DNA from: Pantoea alfalfae
Lineage (GTDB): Bacteria; Pseudomonadota; Gammaproteobacteria; Enterobacterales; Enterobacteriaceae
Length of the DNA stretch: 64,000 nucleotides
Reading direction: 5' to 3'
Assembly: GCF_019880205.1 (NCBI RefSeq)
Contig: NZ_CP082292.1
Coordinates: forward strand, 1,984,001-2,048,000
The number at the start of each line of letters is the position of its first letter. The first letter of the stretch is position 1. The position numbers and the translations under genes were made by a program. Shown here in pieces: positions 54,367 to 62,288 of the stretch. Below the pieces are notes generated by a model. It saw nothing but the letters and a program-made list of their open reading frames with translations. It did not search any database and was not told the origin of the DNA.

Positions 54367-54612
54367 ATGAAAATTATCCTCGCTCTGCTGCTGTCCGGAT
54401 TACTGGGCAGCAGCGCCTTCGCTCAGCCTGCACCGATTTTTCCGGCCCGCGCGCCGCTGGTGCAGTTGACGCCCGTCGCTGACCGCTGCGATCTCTCCAC
54501 CTGTCAGACCAATTGCTACGTAGAGCAATCCCATTGCAACACCCGGGATAGCGGTGCCTGTAGCTCAAAGGCTCAGATGTGCGTACAGGCCTGTTCCAGC
54601 CAGTGTAAATAA
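54367..54612 (+). CDS. Secreted 8-cysteine microprotein (81 aa)
   Basis: I do not recognise this family. The ATG at 54367 opens a clear signal peptide of about 19 residues (MKIILALLLSGLLGSSAFA, then QPAP). The mature part of about 62 residues has eight cysteines in the pattern C-x4-C-x3-C-x6-C-x7-C-x6-C-x3-C-x3-C, enough for four disulfides, ending CSSQCK. CAGGAG lies about 9 nt upstream. A longer frame from 54265 overlaps the glycosyltransferase and is not preferred. ampC follows after 30 bp, so the two may be co-transcribed. Confidence 0.75.
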   Translation: MKIILALLLSGLLGSSAFAQPAPIFPARAPLVQLTPVADRCDLSTCQTNCYVEQSHCNTRDSGACSSKAQMCVQACSSQCK

Positions 54613-54642
54613 TTCGATTCAGTGAAGAACGCTTAGTTAACA

Positions 54643-55797
54643 ATGAAAAAGTCCTTTTTTTACCTTGCTTTATTTTCTCTCTCTGCCAGCTGTGTTGCCG
54701 CCGATCTCTCCTCACAGCAGGTCACTTCTCTGGTTAAAGCCGTGATCGAACCGCTGATGGAGCAGCAGGCGATCCCCGGTATGTCGGTGGCGGTGCTTTA
54801 CAAGGGCCGGGCGCAGTTTGTGAACCTCGGCGTGGCCGATCTTGAGTCACGCCGCCGGGTTACGGAAAACACGCTGTTTGAACTGGGGTCGGTGAGTAAA
54901 ACCTTTACCGGCACCCTGGCCGGAATCATGATCCGCAACGGCGAAATCCGTCTTAACGATCCGGTACAGAAAGTCTGGCCGCAGCTGACGGGTGAGCAGT
55001 GGCGTCCGGTGCGGATGCTGCATCTGGCGACCTATACCGCGGGCGGCCTGCCTCTACAGCTGCCCGATGAGGTGACCGATCAGGCTTCGCTGCTCCGCTT
55101 CTATCAGAACTGGCAGCCAGAGGCAGCACCCGGTTTGCAGCGCCAGTACTCTAACGCCAGTATCGGTCTGTTTGGCTCGCTGATGGTGAAGGGCGATTAT
55201 GAGCAGGCGATGGAGCGACATGTGTTTCAGCCGCTGCGCCTGACGCGCACTTACATTACCGTGCCGCCGTCGATGATGCTGAACTACGCCTGGGGCTATA
55301 AAAACGGTCAGCCGGTTCGGGTTTCCCCCGGCATGCTGGATGCCGAAGCCTATGGCGTCAAATCCACCGCGCGTGACATGCTGACCTTTATGCAGGCCAA
55401 CGTCGATCCCAACCGGTTGTCGGCGGGCAATGCCGTATTGCGCAATGCCATCCGCACCGCGCAGTCGCGCTATTTTAACGTCGGGAGTCTTTACCAGGGG
55501 CTGGGCTGGGAGATCTACGACTGGCCCGTCGATGCTGAGACGCTGCTCAAAGACAACGATAATGGCGTGGCGCTGAAACCGCGTCCGGCGACCCTGATCA
55601 ATCCGGTCGGACCGTCGCAGAGCGCCAGCTGGGTGCATAAAACCGGCTCTACTAATGGATTTGGTGCCTATATCGCTTTTATTCCTGAGCAGAACAGCGG
55701 CATCGTGCTACTTGCCAACAAAAATTACCCCAATCCGCTTCGCATCCGCGTAGCGTGGCAGATTCTGCAGGCGCTCCGGCAGGGTACGGCTGAATAA
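54643..55797 (+). CDS. ampC: Class C beta-lactamase (AmpC family)
   Basis: This 384-aa periplasmic serine beta-lactamase has signal peptide about 1-20 (ending CVAA|DLSS). The class C motifs are all present: S83-V-S-K86 (LGSVSKTFTG), Y169-S-N171 and K333-T-G335 (HKTGSTNGFG). Class C enzymes hydrolyse cephalosporins by an acyl-enzyme route. No ampR regulator gene is adjacent, so expression is probably constitutive or controlled from the upstream microprotein promoter. A hairpin follows the stop codon. Confidence 0.93.
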   Translation: MKKSFFYLALFSLSASCVAADLSSQQVTSLVKAVIEPLMEQQAIPGMSVAVLYKGRAQFVNLGVADLESRRRVTENTLFELGSVSKTFTGTLAGIMIRNGEIRLNDPVQKVWPQLTGEQWRPVRMLHLATYTAGGLPLQLPDEVTDQASLLRFYQNWQPEAAPGLQRQYSNASIGLFGSLMVKGDYEQAMERHVFQPLRLTRTYITVPPSMMLNYAWGYKNGQPVRVSPGMLDAEAYGVKSTARDMLTFMQANVDPNRLSAGNAVLRNAIRTAQSRYFNVGSLYQGLGWEIYDWPVDAETLLKDNDNGVALKPRPATLINPVGPSQSASWVHKTGSTNGFGAYIAFIPEQNSGIVLLANKNYPNPLRIRVAWQILQALRQGTAE

Positions 55798-55807
55798 TAC
55801 GCCTCAC

Positions 55808-55828
55808 GCCTGCTCAGCCCGAGCAGGC
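55808..55828 (+). terminator. Hairpin after ampC
   Basis: An 8-bp stem (GCCTGCTC/GAGCAGGC) with loop AGCCC lies 10 bp after the ampC stop. There is no T-run. Confidence 0.6.
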
Positions 55829-55884
55829 TGGCACCCTCTGTTCATTTGCGCTAAAATGAAAATCAAATGAACAGGAGGGCTGCT

Positions 55885-56337
55885 ATGTCCATCGCCATCT
55901 ACACACCCGCTCAGCATCAGCACAACCGTTCGCTCCTGCACGCCCTGAACCTGCCGGAAACGCTGCCTGATGCACACCAGCGTATCGCAACAGGATTCAG
56001 CAGCGGCGTGCTGAAACGCACCGCGTCATTGTCCACCTTTGATGAGGGCTGGCTGTGCCGTCTGGCGGGCATCGATCGCACCACTTATAACCGTAAAGTC
56101 AAAGATCCGCAGCAGACCTTTTCGCCCGATCAGAGCGGACGGATCTATATGTTGATCCGCGTTCTTTCTGCCGCCAGCACCCTGTTTCGAGACGACAGAG
56201 AGCGGCTGGTGCAGTGGCTTGAAACGCCCGCCAAAGCGCTGGGCGGTAAAAAACCAGCCGAAATGACCACCACGGTGGTGGGTGCTGAAGCGGTGATTAA
56301 CCTGATTGGTCAGCTTGAGCATGGCGTGATCACCTGA
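55885..56337 (+). CDS. Xre/MbcA/ParS-type antitoxin of a RES toxin-antitoxin pair
   Basis: This 150-aa protein has an N-terminal Xre-like DNA-binding region (GWLCRLAGIDRTTYNRKV) and a C-terminal DUF2384 toxin-binding domain (RLVQWLETPAKALGGKKPAEMTTTVVGAEAVINLIGQLEHGV). The ATG at 55885 has a perfect AGGAGG; the frame from 55867 includes that SD and is rejected. Its stop overlaps the toxin start (TGATG). It would neutralise the toxin and repress the operon. Confidence 0.92.
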   Translation: MSIAIYTPAQHQHNRSLLHALNLPETLPDAHQRIATGFSSGVLKRTASLSTFDEGWLCRLAGIDRTTYNRKVKDPQQTFSPDQSGRIYMLIRVLSAASTLFRDDRERLVQWLETPAKALGGKKPAEMTTTVVGAEAVINLIGQLEHGVIT

Positions 56338-56834
56338 TGGCGGTGCCTTTCTTTCGCCTGGTGAAGCGTGAGTATGCGATGACCGCCTTTGATGGGTTCG
56401 GTGCCCGTACTTATGGCGGGCGCTGGAATTCTGTGGGAACGATCTGTGTCTATATGGGATCGAGCCGGGCGCTCTGTGTGCTGGAGGCGCTGGTGCACCT
56501 CACCATTCAGGATCTGGCGCATGACTACACAATGCTGGCGATTAACGTACCGGAATCGCTGATCACCGAGCTTTCTCTGGCGGCGTTACCCGCTGACTGG
56601 CAGGCCGATCCTGCACCATCTTCTACCCGACAAATTGGTGATGACTGGCTCGCCAGCCCGGACAACGGCCTGGTGCTCAAGGTGCCGAGCACGCTGACGG
56701 GTGAATGGAACGCGCTATTCAATCCCCGTCATCCGGCGGCAGCGGGCATCATCAGTAAAGTGGTGGCAGAACCGTTTTTCTTCGACCCGCGCTTCCGGCT
56801 GCAACAGGACGCCGGTTCCCTGACCTCCCTGTAA
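56337..56834 (+). CDS. RES-domain toxin (NAD+-degrading type)
   Basis: This 165-aa RES toxin has the three namesake residues: R29 (GGRWNSVG), E50 (CVLEALVH) and S118 (VPSTLTGEWN), plus FNPRHP and the terminal FDPRF. RES toxins such as MbcT, ParT and Xre-RES of gamma-proteobacteria deplete NAD+ or modify a metabolic enzyme and arrest growth. It is coupled to the antitoxin by a 1-bp overlap and ends 13 bp before the convergent GH15 gene. Confidence 0.92.
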   Translation: MAVPFFRLVKREYAMTAFDGFGARTYGGRWNSVGTICVYMGSSRALCVLEALVHLTIQDLAHDYTMLAINVPESLITELSLAALPADWQADPAPSSTRQIGDDWLASPDNGLVLKVPSTLTGEWNALFNPRHPAAAGIISKVVAEPFFFDPRFRLQQDAGSLTSL

Positions 56835-56847
56835 CATGAGTGATGCA

Positions 56848-58671
56848 TCATGCTGACGACTGCGATTCCGATAACGCCTGCGCCGCACAGATCAATGCCA
56901 GATGGCTCAGCCCCTGCGGCATATTGCCTCGCCAGCTCTGACTGCGGACATCATACATCTCATTGAAGATATCGACGTTACCGTGGCCGTTCAGCGTATC
57001 AAGAATCTCCTGCATCGCCTGTTCCGCCTGGCCGGTCTCGCCCATCTCTGCCCATGCTTCTACCAGCCAGAAGGCGCAGGCGAGAAAGGTACTCTCTTCC
57101 TCTCTGACGCCGCTGTAGCGATAGAGCATGGCGCTGCCGTCGCCCAGCGCCTGCTGGATTGCGCGGTAGGTCGAAAGCATCCGCTGCGGATTAACCGCGT
57201 TGCCGTAGCCGTGAACCAGCGCCAGCGATGCGTCGAGGCGATCGTCACTGCCGGCGTAAAAGAGATAAGCCTGCTGTTGCTCTGACCAGCAGTGCGACTC
57301 AATCCAGTCGCGAATGCGGTCACGTTCCCGCTGCCAGCGTCCCAGCCAGGTCGGTTCGATATGCTGGCTTTCGGCCAGCGCGACCGCCCGGTCCAGCGCC
57401 ATCCAGCAGGCCATCTTGGAGTGGGTGTAATGTTGCAGCTCCGGCAGTTCCCAGATGCCGCAATCTTTCTGCCGCCAGTGATCGGCGCAGCAGTTTGCCA
57501 GCTCACCCAGCATGCGCGAGGTGGTGATATCCAGTACGTGTCCCGCTTCAATAAAGTGCTGTGCGGTGACCAGCATGTCGCCATACATGCTGAGCTGCAG
57601 CTGGTCGCGGGCGTTGTTGCCAACCCGCACCGGCTGAGAGTTTTTATAGCCGCTCAGCGGCGGATAACGCTCGGCGGGCACCTCATCGCCATTCAGGGCA
57701 TAGCAGGCCCGCAGTCTGACACCGTGACGCATAATGGTCTGCGACAGCCAGGAAAAGGCCGCCTTACAATCTTCCAGCGCCCCGATATAGACGAACGCTT
57801 TAATAATCAGGCAGGCGTCGCGCACCCAGGCGTAGCGGTAATCATAATTTTTCTCGCCGCCGATACCTTCCGGTAAGGAGGTGGTCGCGGCAGCGGCCAG
57901 CGCACCGGTCGGAGAGTACCAGAGAAACTTCAGCGACAGGGCAGAGCGCTTTACCAGTGCCGGATAGCTGCCAGCGTAACGCAGGCTCTCCACCCAGCTG
58001 GTCCAGCCGGTGTGACTGGTTTCGATCCGCTGATCGATAGCCTCCAGTGGCGGCACCGCCAGCGGCTCTTTTTCGGTCACCAGCAGCGCGCAGAGCGATC
58101 GGGAACCGGCCGTTGTGCGCAGCGTGGCGCAGACCTGCTCATCATCCAGCTCGGTTATCTGAATATCTTCGCTGGTGCGAAACATAGCCATGATCTCCGC
58201 GATGTGAAATACCTTGCCTTTCTCATTGTCAGCCACCCAGGGCGAACGGGTTTCAGCGGCAGTGCCGAAACGCAGGGTGATCGCTAATTCCACCTCCCCG
58301 CTGACGCCCTCAATGCGACGCGCCAGTTCACACCACGGCAGACGGCCCGCCAGCGTGCTGTTGATTGATTCCGTCAACAGTACGCTGCCGCTGTCCGTTT
58401 CGAAACGGGTTTCCAGCACATTGCTGTTGTCACGGTAGCGGCGCGAAACCTGATAGGGCGTGCGCGGCACGATCTGAAAGTAGCCACCGAGTCCGGCATC
58501 AAGCAGGCGATCAAACAGCGGTTTCGCATCGAGATTAGGCGCGCACCACCAGTCAATAGCCCCATCCGGCGCGATCAACGCCACCGAGCGGCCTTCACCA
58601 ATGGCGGCATAATCACCCAGACCCGCAAAGCCATCTTCTCTGACCGGCGAATGAATGATCGGGTTTTGCAT
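56848..58671 (-). CDS. Glycoside hydrolase family 15 (glucoamylase/trehalase-like)
   Basis: This 607-aa protein has an N-terminal beta-sandwich (residues about 1-220, GLGDYAAIGEGRSVALIAPDGAIDWWC) and an (alpha/alpha)6 barrel with GGEKNYDYRYAWVRDAC and DCGIWELPELQHYTHSKMACWMALDRAV, which carries the catalytic Glu of GH15. Relatives hydrolyse alpha-glucosides such as trehalose or dextrins. No signal peptide is seen, so it is cytoplasmic. The ATG at 58671 has AAGGA upstream; the ORF extends to 58728 without support. Confidence 0.88.
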   Translation of the reverse strand: MQNPIIHSPVREDGFAGLGDYAAIGEGRSVALIAPDGAIDWWCAPNLDAKPLFDRLLDAGLGGYFQIVPRTPYQVSRRYRDNSNVLETRFETDSGSVLLTESINSTLAGRLPWCELARRIEGVSGEVELAITLRFGTAAETRSPWVADNEKGKVFHIAEIMAMFRTSEDIQITELDDEQVCATLRTTAGSRSLCALLVTEKEPLAVPPLEAIDQRIETSHTGWTSWVESLRYAGSYPALVKRSALSLKFLWYSPTGALAAAATTSLPEGIGGEKNYDYRYAWVRDACLIIKAFVYIGALEDCKAAFSWLSQTIMRHGVRLRACYALNGDEVPAERYPPLSGYKNSQPVRVGNNARDQLQLSMYGDMLVTAQHFIEAGHVLDITTSRMLGELANCCADHWRQKDCGIWELPELQHYTHSKMACWMALDRAVALAESQHIEPTWLGRWQRERDRIRDWIESHCWSEQQQAYLFYAGSDDRLDASLALVHGYGNAVNPQRMLSTYRAIQQALGDGSAMLYRYSGVREEESTFLACAFWLVEAWAEMGETGQAEQAMQEILDTLNGHGNVDIFNEMYDVRSQSWRGNMPQGLSHLALICAAQALSESQSSA

Positions 58672-58726
58672 GGTCTGCTTCCTTATTTCACTGTAACGAG
58701 AATTCTTCTGTGGGCAAAAACGGGAC

Positions 58727-58753
58727 AAAAAAATGGCCGCGTTATGCGGCCAT
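58727..58753 (-). terminator. Intrinsic terminator of the SDR gene
   Basis: On the minus strand an 8-bp stem (ATGGCCGC/GCGGCCAT) with a 5-nt loop is followed by T6-7. It lies 10 bp after the SDR stop codon. Confidence 0.88.
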
Positions 58754-58763
58754 CAGAGACAAT

Positions 58764-59657
58764 TTACAGCGTGCCGGTGCCGCCATCAGAGCACCAGACC
58801 TGACCGGAGGAGTAGCTGCTCTCGGTTGAGGCCAGGGTAACGTAGAGTGGGGCGATCTCAACCGGCTGACCGGGACGGCCCATCGGTGAATCGGCACCAA
58901 ACTGCTTCACTTTTTCCATCGGCTGTCCGCCGCTGGATTGCAGTGGCGTCCAGTATGGGCCTGGCGCGACTGCGTTGACGCGAATACCGTCGCCACCCAG
59001 CTGCTTAGCCAGCGATTTGGTGAAGGCAACGATACACGCTTTGGTCTGCGCATAGTCGAGCAGAATATCGCTGGGTTTAAAGGCCTGTACTGATGAAGTA
59101 TTAATAATCGACGCACCGCGTGGCAGATATTCCAGCGCCGCTTTGGTGATCCAAAACATCGCATAAACGTTGGTTTTAAACGTTGCGTCAAAATCTTCCG
59201 TACTCAGAGTACGAATGGACTCATTAAATTGCTGACGACCGGCGTTATTCACCAGAATATCCAGACCGCCTAATTTATCAGCGGCGTCTTTCACCAGCTG
59301 CTGACAGAATTCTTCAGAACGAATGTCGCCGGGAATAGCGAAAACTTTACGGCCTTCCGCTTCGATTAATTTAATCACTTCATCGGCATCGGGCTGCTCT
59401 TCCGGCAGGTAGTTAATCACCACGTCTGCGCCTTCACGGGCATAAGCGATGGCTACAGCGCGGCCAATTCCGGAGTCACCGCCGGTAATCAGCGCCTTAC
59501 GGCCGGTCAGTCGGCCAGTACCGCGGTAGCTGGTTTCACCGTGGTCGGGAACCGGGATCATCTTGCTGGCCAGGCCTGGCGCCTGTTGTGGCTGGTCCTC
59601 AAACGGAGGCTTAGGAAATTGATCCAGATCGAGCGTCTTGTTAGTTGGTGTAGCCAT
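58764..59657 (-). CDS. Short-chain dehydrogenase, YghA-like
   Basis: This 297-aa SDR (E. coli YghA 294) has a proline-rich lead-in (DLDQFPKPPFEDQPQQAPG), the cofactor site ALITGGDSGIGRAVAIAYARE, NNAG, Ser in INTSSVQAF, the catalytic Tyr/Lys in LDYAQTKACIVAF, and VNAVAPGPYWTPLQ. Family members are NADP-dependent oxidoreductases of unsettled substrate, often stress induced. The ATG at 59657 has AAGGAG upstream; the frame from 59828 is not supported. Confidence 0.9.
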   Translation of the reverse strand: MATPTNKTLDLDQFPKPPFEDQPQQAPGLASKMIPVPDHGETSYRGTGRLTGRKALITGGDSGIGRAVAIAYAREGADVVINYLPEEQPDADEVIKLIEAEGRKVFAIPGDIRSEEFCQQLVKDAADKLGGLDILVNNAGRQQFNESIRTLSTEDFDATFKTNVYAMFWITKAALEYLPRGASIINTSSVQAFKPSDILLDYAQTKACIVAFTKSLAKQLGGDGIRVNAVAPGPYWTPLQSSGGQPMEKVKQFGADSPMGRPGQPVEIAPLYVTLASTESSYSSGQVWCSDGGTGTL

Positions 59658-59920
59658 TGTATGCTCCTTGAACAGAGTTATCTGAGACATTAAGCCTGGC
59701 ACAAATGTGATATTTGTCACATCTGACTGCTGATTCATTGAGCAGATAAAACCAGAAGAACTTAATAATGCAGATAAAGCGTAGTCAGGAAATCGATATT
59801 GTGTGCGGCACTGTCCGATTATTTTCAAAGGGGGCAGGAAATAAGTAAAGCGAAGCGTAAAACCGACTGGGGATTATTTCAGCAGGTGAAATGTTCCGGC
59901 TGAAAATAAACAAAGGGCAG

Positions 59921-60955
59921 TTAACCGCCCCGTACTGAACCCCGCCAGACCACATCGACCGGATATATTCTCCGCTCCTGCTGTTGTTCATTTTTGGGTG
60001 TTAGCGTTTCCGGTTGCGCTTCTTTCTCCACCAGCCAGGCAATCGCATCGCGGGCAAACTGCTCCACTGGCTGCGCAAAGGTGGTGAGGTTATACGAGGA
60101 CCAGCCCGACTGCGGGATATTGTCATGCCCCATGATGCAGAGATCCTCCGGAATACGCAGTGCAAAGCGGTAACGCGCCTCATCCATAAAACCGCAGGCG
60201 AGCAGGTCGGTAGCACAGTAAACCGCATCCGGGCGAATGTTACGCGTCAGCAGACGCTGGGCCAGAATCTGGCCGCTTTCATAGGAGGTGGTGCCGAACC
60301 GCTCCACCTGAACTGTGATACCCGCTTTTTGCGCCGACGCCAGAAAATCGGCTTCGCGCTTCAGCAGACTCGGCGTGCCTGCCAGCGAATTGACAAAGGC
60401 GATGCGATTGCAGCCTGCCCGAACAAAGGCGTTAACCGCCATTTCGGCGGCAGGGCGGGAGTCGGGATTAATATTGAGCGTGCCGGGCAGGGATTCGTCG
60501 CGGTTAATCAGCACCAGATGCTGACCGTGCTTGTAGCAGAGCCGGGTAATGCCGCTGTCCGGCATACCGGAAAGAATGATTGAGGCGTCGGCACGGAAAT
60601 TAATCGCCTGTTGCAGTGCGTCGGAAACCCGCGCATCCGAGCGGTCGGTGTTGATCAGCATCGCCACTTTTCCCGCTTCCTGCAAATACTGGGTCATCCA
60701 GCGCACCAGGCTGGCACGGTAGGGCGTATCCACTTCGGAGGCGATTAAGCAGACAATGCCGCTGCGGTTGCGTACGAGACCGCGAGCCAGATGATTGACG
60801 TGATAGCCCAGCTCTTCAGCCGCTTTCATCACCCGCTGACGGGTGGACTCCGACACGCTGGCACCTTGCGTAAAGGTGCGGGAGACCGCTGACCGGGAGA
60901 CGCCTGCCCGGTCAGCGACATCCTGCGCACTCACTACTGCTTTAAGCTGCTGCAT
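59921..60955 (-). CDS. LacI-family transcriptional regulator
   Basis: This 344-aa protein has the LacI HTH (SAQDVADRAGVSRSAVSRTF, then the hinge helix NHLARGLVRNRSG) and a periplasmic-binding-like effector domain (IILSGMPDSGI, DAVYCATDLLACGFMDEARY). I chose the ATG at 60955 over the open 61069 start, since it sits just before the HTH. It is divergent from the afuA-like gene, and two similar 8-2-8 palindromes in between are probable operators. The effector is likely the transported compound or its metabolite. Confidence 0.9.
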   Translation of the reverse strand: MQQLKAVVSAQDVADRAGVSRSAVSRTFTQGASVSESTRQRVMKAAEELGYHVNHLARGLVRNRSGIVCLIASEVDTPYRASLVRWMTQYLQEAGKVAMLINTDRSDARVSDALQQAINFRADASIILSGMPDSGITRLCYKHGQHLVLINRDESLPGTLNINPDSRPAAEMAVNAFVRAGCNRIAFVNSLAGTPSLLKREADFLASAQKAGITVQVERFGTTSYESGQILAQRLLTRNIRPDAVYCATDLLACGFMDEARYRFALRIPEDLCIMGHDNIPQSGWSSYNLTTFAQPVEQFARDAIAWLVEKEAQPETLTPKNEQQQERRIYPVDVVWRGSVRGG

Positions 60956-60998
60956 CTTTTTCCTCGCCCCTCTGTTGCCTGTACTGAGTCTGCCTGAA

Positions 60999-61016
60999 AT
61001 TGCAAGGGTGTGCAAA
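60999..61016. promoter_or_regulatory. Probable LacI-family operator 1
   Basis: ATTGCAAG-GG-TGTGCAAA has one arm identical to operator 2 and the other matching in its TTGCA core. It lies 44 bp upstream of the regulator's own start, fitting autoregulation. Confidence 0.55.
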
Positions 61017-61120
61017 GGGCGCCTGCCTGCCAGATGTTTCAAATTTGTGACAGACCCTGACAATTGCATAACAACTCAATTGACAGGGTCGCCGGGTCGC
61101 CGTACTACTTTGCTTACATC

Positions 61121-61138
61121 TTTGCACACATGTGCAAA
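61121..61138. promoter_or_regulatory. Probable LacI-family operator 2
   Basis: TTTGCACA-CA-TGTGCAAA is a perfect inverted repeat with 8-bp arms and a 2-bp spacer, 39 bp before the afuA-like ATG. The sequence is typical of LacI-family operators. Confidence 0.7.
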
Positions 61139-61177
61139 AGCTGGCGCACATGCGTCATCCAGCCCCAGGAGAACACC

Positions 61178-62200
61178 ATGCGTTATCCCTCTCTGCTCGC
61201 TGCTGTCATCATCTGCCCTCTGGTGCCGTTTGCTGCCTCGGCGGCGGGCCTTAATATGATCTGCTCTGCTGATGTGGTGGTGTGTGAACAGATGACCACG
61301 CTGTTCAGCCAGAGTCATCCCGACATCAAACTCAGCATGGTGCGGCTCTCTGCCGGTGAAGCTTATGCCCGTATCCGCAGTGAAGCGCGCAATCCCCGTA
61401 CCGATATCTGGTGGGCGGGCACCGGTGACCCGCATATGCAGGCCGCCGAAGAGGGCTTAACCCAGGCCTACAAATCTCCTCTGCTCGATGAGCAGCAGCC
61501 GTGGTCACAGAAAGTCGCGGAGATCTCCGGGTATCGCACCGTGGGCGTCTATGCCGGTGCGCTGGGCTGGGGCTACAACACGAAACTGCTGGCGGTGAAA
61601 AAGCTGAAGGTCCCGGCCTGCTGGGCGGATTTACTCGACCCTGGCTTTAAAGGGGAAATTCAGATCGCCAATCCTAACTCCTCCGGCACGGCCTATAACA
61701 CTCTGGCGACGCTGGTGCAGATCATGGGTGAAGACAAGGCCTTTGACTACCTGAAGAAGCTCAATGCCAATATCTCTCAGTACACCAAGTCCGGCTCTGC
61801 ACCGGTTAAGGCCGCCGCGCGCGGTGAAACCACCGTCGGCATTGTCTTTATGCATGATGCCGTGGCGATGGAGGTGGATGGCTTCCCGATTAAGCCCGTC
61901 GCGCCCTGCGAAGGCACCGGCTATGAAATTGGTTCAATGTCGATCATTAAAGGTGCGCGCAATCTGGCTAATGCTAAAAGCTGGTACGACTGGGCGCTCA
62001 GCGCGGAGGCTCAGTCGCACATGAAAGAGGCGAAGTCGTTCCAGTTGCCTTCTAACCGCAAGGCGGAGATCTCTCAATACGCGCCGCGCTTCGAGAATAT
62101 CAAACTGATCGATTATGACTTCAAAACCTATGGTGACTCGGCAAAACGCAAGGCGTTGCTGGGTCGCTGGGATAAAGAGATTGGTGCCAGCGCGCAATAA
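61178..62200 (+). CDS. afuA: ABC substrate-binding protein, AfuA/FbpA-type
   Basis: This 340-aa protein has a signal peptide of about 22 residues (ending ASA|AGLN) and the family 1 / AfuA fold: CSADVVVCEQMTTLFSQSHPD, ARNPRTDIWWAGTGDPHMQAAEEGL, NPNSSGTAYNTLATLVQIMG and GYEIGSMSIIKGARN. Family members were first called ferric-binding proteins, but AfuA was later shown to bind hexose phosphates; the absence of a clear iron-ligand tyrosine pair and the LacI neighbour favour a sugar-type or organic ligand (inference). CAGGAG precedes the ATG at 61178; the frame from 61064 is not supported. Confidence 0.83.
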   Translation: MRYPSLLAAVIICPLVPFAASAAGLNMICSADVVVCEQMTTLFSQSHPDIKLSMVRLSAGEAYARIRSEARNPRTDIWWAGTGDPHMQAAEEGLTQAYKSPLLDEQQPWSQKVAEISGYRTVGVYAGALGWGYNTKLLAVKKLKVPACWADLLDPGFKGEIQIANPNSSGTAYNTLATLVQIMGEDKAFDYLKKLNANISQYTKSGSAPVKAAARGETTVGIVFMHDAVAMEVDGFPIKPVAPCEGTGYEIGSMSIIKGARNLANAKSWYDWALSAEAQSHMKEAKSFQLPSNRKAEISQYAPRFENIKLIDYDFKTYGDSAKRKALLGRWDKEIGASAQ

Positions 62201-62212
62201 CGGTGGTGTGCG

Positions 62213-62231
62213 CCCGGCCTTCTGAGCCGGG
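62213..62231 (+). terminator. Hairpin between binding-protein and permease genes
   Basis: A 6-bp GC stem (CCCGGC/GCCGGG) with a 7-nt loop and no T-run sits in the 88-bp gap. Such hairpins often protect the upstream mRNA and let the binding protein be made in excess over the permease. Confidence 0.5.
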
Positions 62232-62288
62232 TCTGTGCCAGACCGCGGTGGCGTAAGCCTGATGTCCGCTTCCTGATGGAGGTGATTT

